Source of the DNA: Talinum fruticosum | Lineage: Eukaryota > Streptophyta > Magnoliopsida > Caryophyllales > Talinaceae | NCBI GenBank assembly: GCA_021018815.1 | Contig: JAITYX010000085.1 | Location: 1,612,001-1,676,000 of the forward strand | Direction: 5' to 3' | Length of the DNA stretch: 64,000 bases | Shown here: piece by piece, positions 25,150 to 36,323 of the stretch | How positions within the stretch are numbered: the first letter of the stretch is position 1 | How the letters are laid out: every line of letters starts with the position of its first letter | Made by a program: the position numbers and the translations under genes | The notes under the pieces: generated by a model | What the model saw: the letters and a program-made list of their open reading frames with translations, nothing else | Databases searched by the model: none | Told to the model about the DNA's origin: nothing

Positions 25150-25548
25150 GGCAATCCCTTTAATTCGCTTTAACTATCATAAGACATAACTGGGACCAGA
25201 GTTCCTATAACACTTGTTGTCTTTAATAATGAGATCAGGTTCACAAGGTAAGACATAGGGTTTATGTGCAGCGTGGGTCGGTTCACGAAGAAAGGGAAAA
25301 TGGATAAAGGCTTTATAGAAGAAAAAGGTGGTAAACAATCACAAAATTAGTAATAATTCCCTATTGTTTATCACTTTTTCTCCAATAAAGCCTTTATCCC
25401 TTTTTCCTTTCTTCGTGTACTCGACCCATGATGCACATAAACTCTATATCTTGCCTAGTGAATCCAACCTCATTGCTAAAGTCAACAACGGTTATGGGAA
25501 CTCTGGTCCTAGTTATGTGGGTTGTTAAAGCAAACAAAATGAATGGCC
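25150..25548. repeat. Long imperfect hairpin, right of the transposase
   Basis: A roughly 400-nt inverted repeat with arms of about 185 nt. Paired stretches include GGGACCAGAGTTCC (near 25191) with GGAACTCTGGTCC (near 25497), GATAAAGGCTTTAT (near 25303) with ATAAAGCCTTTATC (near 25385), and GGTGGTAAACAAT (near 25327) with ATTGTTTATCAC (near 25363). The loop is about 20 nt around 25343-25362. A small ORF over the right arm is a by-product. As with the left hairpin, it may be a small-RNA precursor or a nested foldback element; I saw no clear target duplication. Confidence 0.85.
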
Positions 25549-25679
25549 CGAACATTTTATTGATATTCATTATTATTTTATACATTACGTGAACTTTAAA
25601 AATCATGTACCTTAGTTTAGGATCATGTATAATACAACAAACTTGCACCCATAAAGGAAACCGGAAATTTAGGTAATTG

Positions 25680-26065
25680 GATAAATTACTCCACCCCAAC
25701 ATCAACTCATCAACATAATAAATAAATTTGATAACACATTTATCTTTCGACAAGTATTTGGGGAGATCCCTATATCCAAATACCTTTCCAATTTTTACAT
25801 TTTCACATTCATATTTTCTAACTTTTTATCCTTAAACCCTAAACCACAAATTTTTCTATTTCCCAAAACCCAAAACCATAAATATTTCTATTTATCTAAA
25901 CTCTAAACATATTTAGATGCCAATTTCAATAATTGAATATATAAATGAGTCAACCCCAACATCAGCTCATCAAAATAAACAAATTTGGATACAAATTTAT
26001 CTTTATGACAAGTTTTGGGGATGACACTATATCCAAATTATCTTTCTATTTCTCTAAAGCCCTAA
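25680..26065. repeat. Imperfect direct duplication
   Basis: The block around 25693-25790 (CCCCAACATCAACTCATCAA through ATATCCAAATACCTTTCC) is repeated at 25953-26053 with about a dozen differences. It lies inside the CACTA element between the right hairpin and the right end. Confidence 0.7.
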
Positions 26066-26699
26066 ACAAATTTGGATGCACTCTTTCGATTTAGCATCCT
26101 TAGCTATCATTCTATTTCCCTATAATTAAATTCTAAACTATCTAAACCCATTTCTCAAAATCTCAAACATTTCATGAATTTCCAACTTAATAAACTAAAC
26201 AAATGTTACCCACATTCTCAATATTCAACATTTCAACAAAGATTCAACTTTTTAACAATCTCAAACATTACCCACATTCTCAACATTCACATAATTACCC
26301 CAAATACATTCAACATTTAACTATATAAATCTTGTAAATAACTTAAAGCGAAAAACAAGAAAGGATAGAGATTCATACCGTAAGAACGAGGAACACAACA
26401 ATGAGAGTGAGCTAAAGGATTCATGGCGAAACACACATAGCCACCGACGCAAATACTTTGTAAGAGAAGACAGGTACAAGAAAGAGGAGAGACGAGAGGA
26501 TATAATGAGTGAACGAAACCATTAAACAACAAAGGAACAACGGTGAGGATAACTTACAGGCAAGGATTACTCCGAGCAAATCTAGATCCGAGTAGTAATG
26601 GAGGAGAGTGAACTGTGGAGAGCGATAAGATTGAGAGTAGATAGCAGATGAAGTAGGCGTGGAAATAATTGTAGGTATGTTCGGGTTTTTAGATTGTAT

Positions 26700-26936
26700 T
26701 CGAAAGACATTTGATGACGGTTCATCCGAAAGAACCGTCGTCATATGTCACATATGACGTTGATTCTTTCGGATGAACCGTCTTCAAATGTTTCAGCAAT
26801 ACATATGACGACGGTTCATTTGAACGAACCATCGTCATATGTGTTACACAATGGCGGTTATTTACAAGAGTGCCACCTATCCATTCGGTTTGTCCTTTTA
26901 ACCGTAGTTAAAGACCCGTTGTTAAAAATGGTTTCG
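26700..26936. repeat. CACTA right subterminal repeats
   Basis: Repeated GACGACGGTTC / GAACCGTCGTCATATG words in alternating orientation, mirroring the left end. Confidence 0.7.
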
Positions 26937-26947
26937 TAGTAGTGACA

Positions 26948-28044
26948 TAAGCATCCTATATGTCAATTACATTAATTCTAACTTATGTAAGATTAATAAT
27001 CATAATGTCAAATTGACAAATTGCTTTTTTTTTTTGTAAAATTACATGTCATTATGTTTATTATGTTGGATGTGTATACTTACCAAAGTAATTTATTTTA
27101 ATTTTGTAAATAATATCATGTAATATTGTAAATGTAGATAAAATATTATCTTTACCCTATGGACATTTTTTTCAAAAGAAATTGAAATTTTAAAATATAA
27201 TGCTGAAAAAATGAGAAAAGAAATATAATGAATTAAATTTTTTTCTAATTTCTTTTGCAGAATAATAATAGAAACAAAATCACATTAAACAACAAAAAAA
27301 TCCAAAGAATTTAGAAAACACTGTAGAAAATGTCAAAAATATTATTTAATGAAAATCATAAAATAGTTTACAAAATAATCGTATGAAATTATTTTATTTC
27401 CCACTATCATTAAAATTTTGCTTCGTCTCTAACCATCCACAATTACTTTCATTCATCTTCATAATCCATCAGTTTCGCTTATTCCAACCACGACACCAAG
27501 CAATAAATATTAGTTAAAACAACTAACATACTTGGCCTCATCCCATCCTCCATACTTGGCCTCTCTCTGATCTCGCTTATCTATTCTATTTCTAGTTGCT
27601 TAGACCTTCCTTGCTTATTTACTTTGTTTTGTTTTGTTATGTAACACTCTCATTTCATCTTGTTCAGTTTCTCAAAATCTTCTTCTCACTAAACTTGGAC
27701 AACATTTGTATCCATGTCCCCTTCTTATGTATTTGGATGATATCTTTTATCATTATTGTATTTTTTATTATCAGTCTCAATTATATATATATTTGTTAAA
27801 TATTTACTTTTTTAATTCATAAGTTATTAAAATCTACTACATTACTCCGTGCAATAGGATACAATTTACATGATGAGACCTTAAGAGATGGGAGTATAGC
27901 CTTTAATGATACAGAAATATCTTTAGAACATGCTAAATAATAAATATAATCTTGCAAATGATTTGGACCTGTATGTACTCTTTTATGTTCTAAGCGCACC
28001 ATGTTTGTGAGCTCAGTGTTGTTGGACTGCTCCCCTGTTAAAAT
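26948..28044. other. AT-rich noncoding region
   Basis: No gene or bounded element seen. Short T- and A-rich tracts only. Confidence 0.5.
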
Positions 28045-28316
28045 GGAACGAATCATCTATTACTACTATTGTTCATCCCTCCTTTTAAGGTCGTGAGAGC
28101 CATTATTAAATTGGTCAAATATCATCTATTACTTTTTAATCTATATTATCTATAATAATAATTTTTCAAATTGGTCAAATATTGCAATTGGAGTGATTGT
28201 AGGAGCTTAGCGCAATTTTAATCATAAAAATTGTTTGTCAATTAAATATGAGTAGTTGATGTAAATAATTAAATAAATAAATAATAGAATTTATCCCAAT
28301 AAAAAAACAATTTGAA
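28045..28316. repeat. AT-rich dispersed repeat, copy A
   Basis: Shares, in order, ATCATCTAT, CTATAATAATAAT, CAAATTGGTCAAATATT, AGTGATTGTAGGA, TTAAATATGAGTAG and TAAATAATTAAATAAATAAA with copies at 30825, 31340 and 33300. It is cut at 28316 by a solo LTR. No coding content; class unknown. Confidence 0.65.
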
Positions 28317-30658
28317 TGGTAATGCCTCGACCTGAAGTAGTTAGGCGTGTTACCGCCACGGACATCCCACTCGGATACCCACCAAGCTATCTTAACTTCT
28401 TAACCTTATTTAAACTCTCAATAGCATATTGCAACGGAAACTTTTCCAAAATTCTAATACAAACTCAGACAGACTATTTCTAAACATGCGACTTAAGTTC
28501 GTGCTTAATCATATTCATAACGATTTTATAAATTTCATACAAAATATATCCTACCTTTGTTTTTACTAATATAGTCTAAAGTATCTTGGTCCACCAAATG
28601 ATCACTAACTGTTAATCATTTCGAGGCTTCCTTGATCACTTTAATTTATAAAACCTGAAAAATGGTGAGATTATGAGCTCCCGAAGCCCAGTGAATAACA
28701 CTTATATTTCCCTATGTTACACTTTGCACATTATCCGGTTTACACACAAGCACATAAATAAGTAATACGAATAATTTAAATCATAACATGCAATATGTGG
28801 AAGGTGGTATATAGACACAGTCACACTTTGCAAGTAGAATCATACTCACATTTATCATGCTCTTAATATTTCACCAAAATACACACTTATGTTATAAAAT
28901 AGATGATTAGACAACCATACTTGTCTCATACAAGTACGATTAACGAGACTCTTGCTCTCACTAAAGTCCCTAAACAGACATCACTTTTAGTTTATTTACT
29001 AAACTAACCATAGTTATCCTATACCAACCATATCTTTTGCGCTCCTAGTCCTCACTTGAGCCCAAAAGAAAGAAAGGCCCGCTAAATTAGACTAATAACT
29101 CGATTATAACCATATCTTTATATGCACAAAGACACACATTCACATAGATTTTCCGTCATCATGGATGTAACGAACATTTATAATCTTACAATATCATATC
29201 ATGCTTGGTCATAGTTCAACATATGGATAAGAATCTTAATTATATCGGTGAGTTTCTCAATATTAGGAGAATCCACTCATGACCAACACAAGGAACTATC
29301 ACAAAACACAAAGGGCCATAGACACATCCTAGTGGATCGATCGAAGCCATGATATCAACCAGGGACTCATCGCTCTAGAGAACGTAGTTGCCTAAAATCA
29401 CAAATTGTGGAGCCATAATTTGCACCTGGTGAATCAACCGAAGACATCACAAGGTTCAACCAGGGACCCACACAGATCACATAACACACAGAGCAGAAAA
29501 TTACATCCTAGTGGATTGGTAAAAACTTCTCCAACCAGGCGACTCGAAACACAAAAAGATAGACTGCTTCTATGGCCATAACTCTAGAACGTAACACATA
29601 ATCAATAGTCCTATGAAGACATAAACTTCATTCCCTTTTTAAAATTTTCATAATTTTTTTATGCATCCAATAATTCACGTAAATTCAAACAGTGAAGAAA
29701 AATATGTTATAATCCGAAATTAGCATCTATATTCAACAATCATCATTCTCTTTAACAAGATTAAAATATATCTTATGTTTATCAATCATACACATGCATC
29801 CAAATAATCAAACAAATCATAACATAAAATTGAGGTGAGTTCATAATTTAGTAAAATTAAGTTTCTAATTCTTTAATTAAGTCTAGATTATTATATCCAT
29901 ATATTATTTTTTTAATTATCTTTATCTAACCTTTTTCGTGAAAAAGAAAATATAAGAATTACTCACTTTAGTTTAGCCAAATGGATCTCTTTGATCTTTC
30001 TTTAGTTTCTCAAGCAAAAGTCTTCAAAATGGATCTCCTTGATCTTTCTTTACTTTCTCAAGCAAAAGTCTCAAAACTCTTTCTTTCCTTAATCTAGCAA
30101 ATAAAAAATCTCCAAATTCTCCCTTTCCTTAATCTACCAAGCAAAAAGCCTCCAAACTCTTCTTTTCCTTCTCTCTATTTTTGTTATGTTTGTTCTTGGT
30201 GCTCTTAGGAAGAAGAATCAACTCATATTTATAATAATTTCAAACCAATAAAAGTATGATACTTGACATATTGTTTTTAAAAATCATGACCTAAAACCAT
30301 GTGCATTTTGTTTCTATAAAAAAATTTTAAAAAAAACCTATGGGTTGAACAAAACCATGGTTTGAAAAATTCATGTGCAAGCTAAAACAATTGGCTTATA
30401 TTTTAGTTTTGCTTAATTACTAAGTTTGCATTTGACTTGACTTAGTTTGACTTGACTCGACCAATTTTACGGGTAACTTATTAAACATAATGTTGACAAT
30501 TTTAATGCATGTATATTATTCCAATAAACAAATAATTCTAATTGTTCTCAGAATTATTAAGGACAGACAAAATATTATATGATCGATTAAATCACTATAT
30601 TCAAGTAAAATATTCATATGCAAGTCGGTGATTATTAGCAAAAATCTTGGTTGTTACA
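28317..30658 (-). mobile_element. Solo LTR (2.34 kb), chromovirus-like, minus orientation
   Basis: Starts TGGTAATGCC and ends GGTTGTTACA, so on the minus strand it begins TGTAACAACC, a common start of Tekay/Del-type Ty3/gypsy LTRs. TGAA flanks it on both sides (28313-28316 and 30659-30662); the fifth base of a 5-bp duplication does not match. The interior has GAGCTCCCGAAGCCCAGTGAATAA, a text I associate with these LTRs, and imperfect tandem blocks at 29300-29560 and 29980-30180. No internal domain or second LTR is present, so it looks like the product of LTR-LTR recombination. It sits inside repeat copy A. Confidence 0.6.
29980..30180. repeat. Imperfect tandem repeat inside the solo LTR
   Basis: About four units of roughly 50 bp built on CTTTCTTTA-TCTCAAGCAAAAGTC, degenerating to TTTCCTTAATCTACCAAGCAAAAAG toward the right. 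Confidence 0.65.
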
Positions 30659-30824
30659 TGAATCAAATGAAATTCTTTTCCAATTGGCTTCAATTATAAA
30701 TCTATTTTAATTTTAAATAGCTCAAGTTTTTTAATCATTTTAATTGAAACCAGATCGATACAGTTATGTCATTTCCTCATTAATTCGTGCAATTATTTAA
30801 TAGTAATCTTTTTAAATTTCTTCA

Positions 30825-31090
30825 ATGCTACAACGGGAGTAATTGTATGAATTTAGTGCAATCTCAATCGTAAAAAATTTGTTTTTATTAAATATAAGTC
30901 GTTAATGTAAATAATTTAATAAATAAAAAATAAAATTTATCCGATAGAATAAAATACAAATTTTCTTTTATAAGTGGACTTTTCTCTTTTGTTTTCTTGT
31001 TTTTTCGTGATAATATAGTCTTAATAATTAGTATTTTTTTCTCAATTTTTTTTTAAAAATAAAGAAAATTTTCCTTAATTTTAAAAATTA
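30825..31090. repeat. AT-rich dispersed repeat, copy B (uninterrupted)
   Basis: Reads without interruption through TTTAGTGCAATCTCAATCGTAAAAAAT, TTAAATATAAGTCG, TAATAAATAAAAAATAAAATTTATCC, TTTTATAAGTGGACTTTTCTC and GTGATAATATAGTCTTA. It therefore serves as the empty-site reference for the insertions in copy D and supports that in copy A. Confidence 0.65.
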
Positions 31091-31339
31091 TTTTTATGAT
31101 AATAACAAATTATAATTACAGTGTATCTATTTTATTGTATTAAAAATCATAATTATTGCACACTCACTTAGATTCTTTTTTCCATGTATCTTCTTTTTCT
31201 ATAGTTGCATGTATTGTTTTTCGAAAAAAATAAAATTAATTTATCCTTAGGTGTTGGTTATCTATTTGCTCATATTTTGGAAAAGTTTCTATCACAATCA
31301 TGATTACATGACACATTGTTAATGTTTAATTTTTATTTT

Positions 31340-31575
31340 TTCCTGATTTACCTATATGAGCCATTGATATAAATAGTTAAATAAAGAAAAAATAAAATTT
31401 ATCCAAAATTAAAAAAAAAGAGTTTCTTTTGTAAGTGAACTCTTCTGTTCTTTTTTTTTGTGTGATAATATAGTCTTATTAGTTAGTATTTTTTCCTCAA
31501 TTCTTTTTAAAAAATTTCTCAATTTTTAAAAATTATTCTTATAGTGATAAAAAAATTATGATTAATTACACAATC
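31340..31575. repeat. AT-rich dispersed repeat, copy C (partial)
   Basis: Carries the right half of the family: ATATGAGCCATTGATATAAATAGTTAAATAAA, AAAATTTATCC, TTTTGTAAGTGAACTCTTCT and GTGTGATAATATAGTCTTATTAG. Confidence 0.6.
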
Positions 31576-32070
31576 CCCTTAATTAATAAATTAATATATT
31601 ATAATACACTATTTACACAATTAATTGATTAACAAATCATGAGTTTAGTTGTGTATTATTCGTCTCTTTTCATTTTCAGTCATTTAAACACATCAACAAA
31701 TAAAAAATCTAAAATCATGAAAAGTTAAAAGTTAATTTTTTTTCTCACCAATAAGATAAAACTTAAAATAGTTAATTAAAAAGATGAGTCAATGAGGTTT
31801 TTTAAAGTTTAAAGATGATTTCTCTTTAGGGCATGTCTGTTGTTTTTCTTATCAATATTAAATATAATTCAACACTTGTAAAAAGGTACTTAATTGATTA
31901 GATTATAATTAAACATAAATAATTTAATTATTTATTAATAATTAGATTGAATTAATAATAATGTAATTCGATTTATTATTGCAATTGTAAAATCCATTGA
32001 ATTTTAAAAATTATTACACTATGTAGCTACATAATTATTTTATTGTTTTTCTATTGTGCGTCTATTACGC
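31576..32070. other. AT-rich noncoding region
   Basis: No supported feature; ATTAATTA-type low-complexity sequence. Confidence 0.5.
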
Positions 32071-32074
32071 ATAA

Positions 32075-32498
32075 GGTGCGTGCTCGATAAAATTAACTCG
32101 TTTTTGTAACGGTTAGCTATTTAGTAGTTGTCAGCTATTTCATTAGCGATTAGCTATCATGGAGTAATGATTAGTGGTTAGATGTTCAACTAGTGATTTA
32201 AGATAAATGTATTTGGTGACAATAGTTGTTCAAGTAGCGAGATATATAAAAATGACTTAAAAGGAAGCGATGGATAAAAGTTTTTAGAAAATAAAAAGGA
32301 GAATTTTGGAAATACATGTGCAAACACAAGGTAGTGGTTTTGAAAACGTTACTTTGCGTAACGTTTTGAAAACACTACATAAACCTCTAATCACTATGTT
32401 AAGCACTAGTTTGCCAAACACTTATATTTTTGAATAAATAGTGTTTGAACTTCTTCAAAATACTAACACTACCTCAAAAGTTCGTGCCGAACACACCC
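32075..32498. mobile_element. MITE-like element with GTGTTCGG-type ends
   Basis: The left border GGTGCGTGCTCGATAAAATTAACTCG is inverted-similar to the right border, which on the other strand reads GGGTGTGTTCGGCACGAACTTTTGAG. The left interior has repeated TTAGCTAT words. No coding capacity. AAG touches both ends, but the duplication is not certain. Confidence 0.4.
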
Positions 32499-32499
32499 A

Positions 32500-33299
32500 A
32501 GATGATTAGAATAATTAATGTTAATTAATTAATTTTTATTATCAATCGTTAACTCTTAAAAAATTAGTTTTGAATAAATATCATGGTATCATTAATCTTA
32601 GTCATGTGTATGGGTGAAGACTCTATGACAACTTAATTTCTTTTTTTATTTATTAGTTTAATTTTTTTTGTCTCATTAACACCTACAAATATTGTCAATT
32701 ACTGTACCTTTAAATTTGCGCGCAGAAACGTTAGATTTAATTCTTAAGTGGTTAAATTTTAGTAGCAACAACTAGATGCCTAAATGGATTGATTACAGTT
32801 CTTTTCACCAACGGAACTGATTATCTATTGGGCATCTTTGTTCATTAATTGAGATAATCAATAAATTTTATAACCTAAAAATTGATTATAATTATAACTA
32901 CCAATAATATAATAAGGTTTAGATCTTTTAACATATAAATTTAATAGAGGTCAAGTTAATATATTCTTTTCCACTTAACTTAAACTCGTATGATGATAAT
33001 GTGCATGTTGACCCTTCGATGGCTCGGAACTGCTCATGCGTGTCGATGTTCGCCCAAGGGTGCAATGAATTTGCCCCCTCAATTTCACTAAAAACAAAAA
33101 AACCCTAATATCCTTTTTTTGTATATATATAATATGCCTCTATCAATTTGAATGGTAACATACTAACTAAAAAACTATTGTCTTTGTATTTGTCAACCAA
33201 TTTTGGATATACTTGTTAAATTCGTAAGGTCGTTATTGTCATTATTGATGAGGAAGTCTTCAAGAATCTTTATCTAATTTGAATAGTAATATAGTAATG
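32500..33299. other. AT-rich noncoding region
   Basis: No gene. A small GC-richer patch at 33000-33070 (CCTTCGATGGCTCGGAACTG) could be a transposon remnant without recognisable ends. Confidence 0.45.
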
Positions 33300-33466
33300 T
33301 AACCGATCATCTATCACCATTATTTCCCCTCTTTTTGAGGCCATAAGAACCATTGTCGGATTTAACACTTTCTAATCTGTACTATATATAATAATAATCT
33401 TTTCAAATTGGTCAAATATTACAATATAAGTGATTGTAGGAAAGTTTAGTGCAATCTCATCATAAA
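33300..33466. repeat. AT-rich dispersed repeat, copy D (left part)
   Basis: Matches copy A through ATCATCTAT, CTATATATAATAATAAT, CAAATTGGTCAAATATTAC and AGTGATTGTAGGAAAG. It is cut at 33466 by a solo LTR and resumes at 35048-35099 and again at 40942-41060. Confidence 0.7.
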
Positions 33467-35047
33467 TGAAGACTCAAACATTGCTCAATACATTTCGAAT
33501 TGTATTGAAGGAATTGGGTATAAGAATTTCTTACTTATAGAGTTTTGATTCCTAGGCATTCTTTGTACTTTAGAAACTTCTCCAAGTAATATAGTATATT
33601 TTCTAAGTGATATAACGTTTACTTCTCGTATTCTTGCTTGTCTCTGTGTGACTCGGAAAACGGATATGCATATCTCACTCAATTCCGAGTCCCTCATCCT
33701 TTAGATATATCGCATATTGAATTGACTAGTATTTCGCTTTATCACACTCGGGTCCGACTTCATGTTTTAAGTTCTACTTTGTTGGAGTCGGTGATTCTAG
33801 TGCTTAGTCTATATCAAGTTATTTCACTCCGATATTCGTTATGCAACTTGATTCTTCGCTTAGACTAACTCGATGGAATTTTGAGTTTCATGTATATTAG
33901 ACTCGGAAAATTCCACTCACTTTCCGACTTAGATAATTAGTTACTTAATTATTTTAATTATTTTATTATCTCGTGTCTAATCGTGGACCAAAGTATTTTA
34001 TACTTTGAGAACCAAAATTTGATTTACTTTTGTAGGTTATTCAAACGAGGATACACTTTTGAAATACAAAAGTAACCTAGCTTCAAAACGTCAAATCACC
34101 AGCGAGACATGGCTTTTCCTCTTCTCTGTTCCGAGTCCCGGAAGATTGTGTCGGGGCTATCTGTTTCCAATTCTAGAAAATTGAAACGCCAAGCTTAACG
34201 GTGGTTTCCACCTTATCCTTCAAGACATCGCTAGTGGTTTTGGGACTTCAAGAGACTTAAACCGTTGCCCAACGTTCATATGACAACGGATACTTTACGA
34301 GTGACTCGAAAGCTCTTTTCAACGGTCACAAAGGACTCTCGGTCGGCAGAAGGAGATAACGGCTACTCTGCCTGATTATCTATAAATAGAAGCCAACTTT
34401 CAAGACTTGAAGATTGCTCGAACCTATTATTAATACACGTACTTGAGAAAAATCATTGTATTTACTCTCAATCTTCTACTTACAACTCCCACTCTGTAAT
34501 TCATTACTTTACGAGTTGTAAGGTCTTGTACTTAGTTACAAACTCTTTCTTACTTTCGAGTAAGGTCCCTTGACTAAGTCTGTGAAGGTTAACTCAACTT
34601 AGTTGTCCCTAGCTGTAAGGGTTATCTCAGCTAGGAAGTACTAGATCGGATAAGAGAATTTCGAGTCTAGGAAAACTAGTAAAGAGTTGTCGAAGGGAGC
34701 AACTCGGGTTCGGTCGATCTACGGTATTTTGTGGACTCAAAATAGTGGATTTGACTTTGTGCTTGGATTAGCACGGTCCGTGGTTTTCTTCCCTAGGAGG
34801 GTTTCCACGTAATCTCCGAGTACTCACCTTCCGAGTTCATTCTAGACTCAAACAGACCTCAAAGCCTTAGCTTAATTTGCTTCGCACTCTTTACGACATT
34901 TACGAGTCCGTACTTTTCGACCAAGCTTTTGACTCGGAATCTGTTTCTGTCTTTACTTTTGTAAAAGAGTTTGGTTTTAGATCAAAATCCTCCATCACCC
35001 TATTCACCCCCTCTAGGGTGACTCGGACTCTCCCGAGCAAACCTTCA
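33467..35047 (+). mobile_element. Solo LTR (1.58 kb), copia/Sirevirus-like, TSD ATAAA
   Basis: Starts TGAAG and ends CTTCA, a perfect short inverted pair, with 5-bp duplications ATAAA at 33462-33466 and 35048-35052. A TATA box (TCTATAAATAG, near 34379) precedes U5-like text. The CCGTGGTTTTC...AGGGTTTCCACGTAA stretch near 34770-34811 and CTATTCACCCCCTCTAGGGTGACTC near 35000 recall Sirevirus-type Ty1/copia LTRs. No internal region is present. The flanks rejoin into the AT-rich repeat seen at copies A and B, which confirms the ends independently. Confidence 0.85.
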
Positions 35048-35099
35048 ATAAAATTATTTGTCCATTAAATATGAGTCATTTTTCTAAATAATTAAATAA
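35048..35099. repeat. AT-rich dispersed repeat, copy D (middle part)
   Basis: Fifty bases of the repeat (AATTATTTGTCCATTAAATATGAG, then AATAATTAAATAA) lie between the solo LTR and the second CACTA element. Confidence 0.7.
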
Positions 35100-36323
35100 T
35101 ACTACTACATAATTGACTTTTAACGATGAGCCTTTAACGATGATTATAACGAAAAATCGTTGTAAAAACAGATGCGATGGCATTTTGATAAAAATAAGCG
35201 ACTTTTAATATATATATAATGGCGGTTCTTTAGTTGAACTGTCATCAAAGGTGAAAAGTCTACTTTTAACTACGATTCACTGAAAGAAGCATTGTCAAAA
35301 GTGCATATATGATGACGGTTCTTTCATTGAACAATAATAAAAAAGTCTTCGAAGCAAAAAACCAATGACTAGTCCGCCACCTTAAGTCTCTCTATTCGAC
35401 TCGCATTGTCACTATCACTCTGGTCTCTTTGCTCTCTACGGTCTCCACTTGCTCTCCTCTTTCTACTCTTTGCTTGTCTCCTCACCGTCGTTGGTGGTCT
35501 CCGGTGTGTCGTTGTTGTTGTTGTTCTCTCCACTCTCTGCTCATGTTTTCGTCTCTTGCTGCTCACTCTCGTCGTCACTCCCTTTCTCTCACTCTTGCTG
35601 GCCGGTATGTAATTCATCTCTCCCTCTTTTATTTTGTACTCTTCTAAATGAAATATGTAAATGTGGCATGCTTTATGGTCGTCAAAGGTTCGTTGTACTC
35701 TCGTCATCAAAGATTTAGGGTTTTAAGAGTAGCATGATAAATAGGGTTTAGGGTTTTGGGTTTCAATAGTGGCATGCTTTGCAAAAAGTTTAGAAACTAG
35801 TTTTTTCACATTTTATTGGTGTATTAAACTTTCTTTATAGTCTATTTGAAAATGAAATGTGTACATATATCGTGCTCTACCGAGTTAAGTTCGTCTACAC
35901 TTTTATATTATTCAACTATTTCACTGAATTCGCCAATTTAGTAGGCATAAACAATTTGTGAAATTAGACATGAGTTATGCATAAAACTAAACCATAGACT
36001 ATATATAGTTGAACTAAGCGTACGGCTTTATTTCACCATATTTTTCTACATAAATATGAACATGATAAGATTTCATTTTGTATCCGATGTTAAATTAGAT
36101 GTATTTGAACTTAGTAAAAATTTATTTGTAACATATTTTTATCACAAAAGCATCAATAGGATGAAGTTTTAATTCACATGGATATCAATTTCTAAAAATT
36201 TAGGAAGATTACATTTAGATATGCATGCTAAAAATTATAAAGAAATGTGATCGTGGAAAGTGGAGTATTAAAAAGAAAATATTATACATGTTTATTTCTA
36301 AGTAGTTGTATAATTGCTTGCAG

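Larger units (their letters stand above)
19532..26944 (-). mobile_element. CACTA (En/Spm) transposon with TSD ACA
   Basis: A 7.4-kb element. The left end reads CACTACTATAGGAACC and the right end, on the other strand, CACTACTACGAAACC. The flanking 3-bp duplication is ACA (19529-19531 and 26945-26947), the size expected for CACTA elements. Subterminal regions at 19550-19865 and 26705-26935 are packed with ACGACGGTTC/GAACCGTCGTCAT repeats in both orientations, the expected transposase-binding zones. A TNP2-type transposase remnant lies on the minus strand. Two long hairpins lie left and right of it. No second gene (TNPA-like) is recognisable. The ends are well kept, so it could still be a substrate for a transposase supplied elsewhere, although its own is broken. 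Confidence 0.92.

Noticed and set aside
25328..25528. A 66-codon plus-strand frame
   Set aside because: Lies on the right arm of the hairpin; no domain, explained by the inverted repeat.
35369..35720. Several overlapping Ser/Leu-rich frames
   Set aside because: They translate CT-rich leader-like DNA at the start of the CACTA gene in every frame; no domain.
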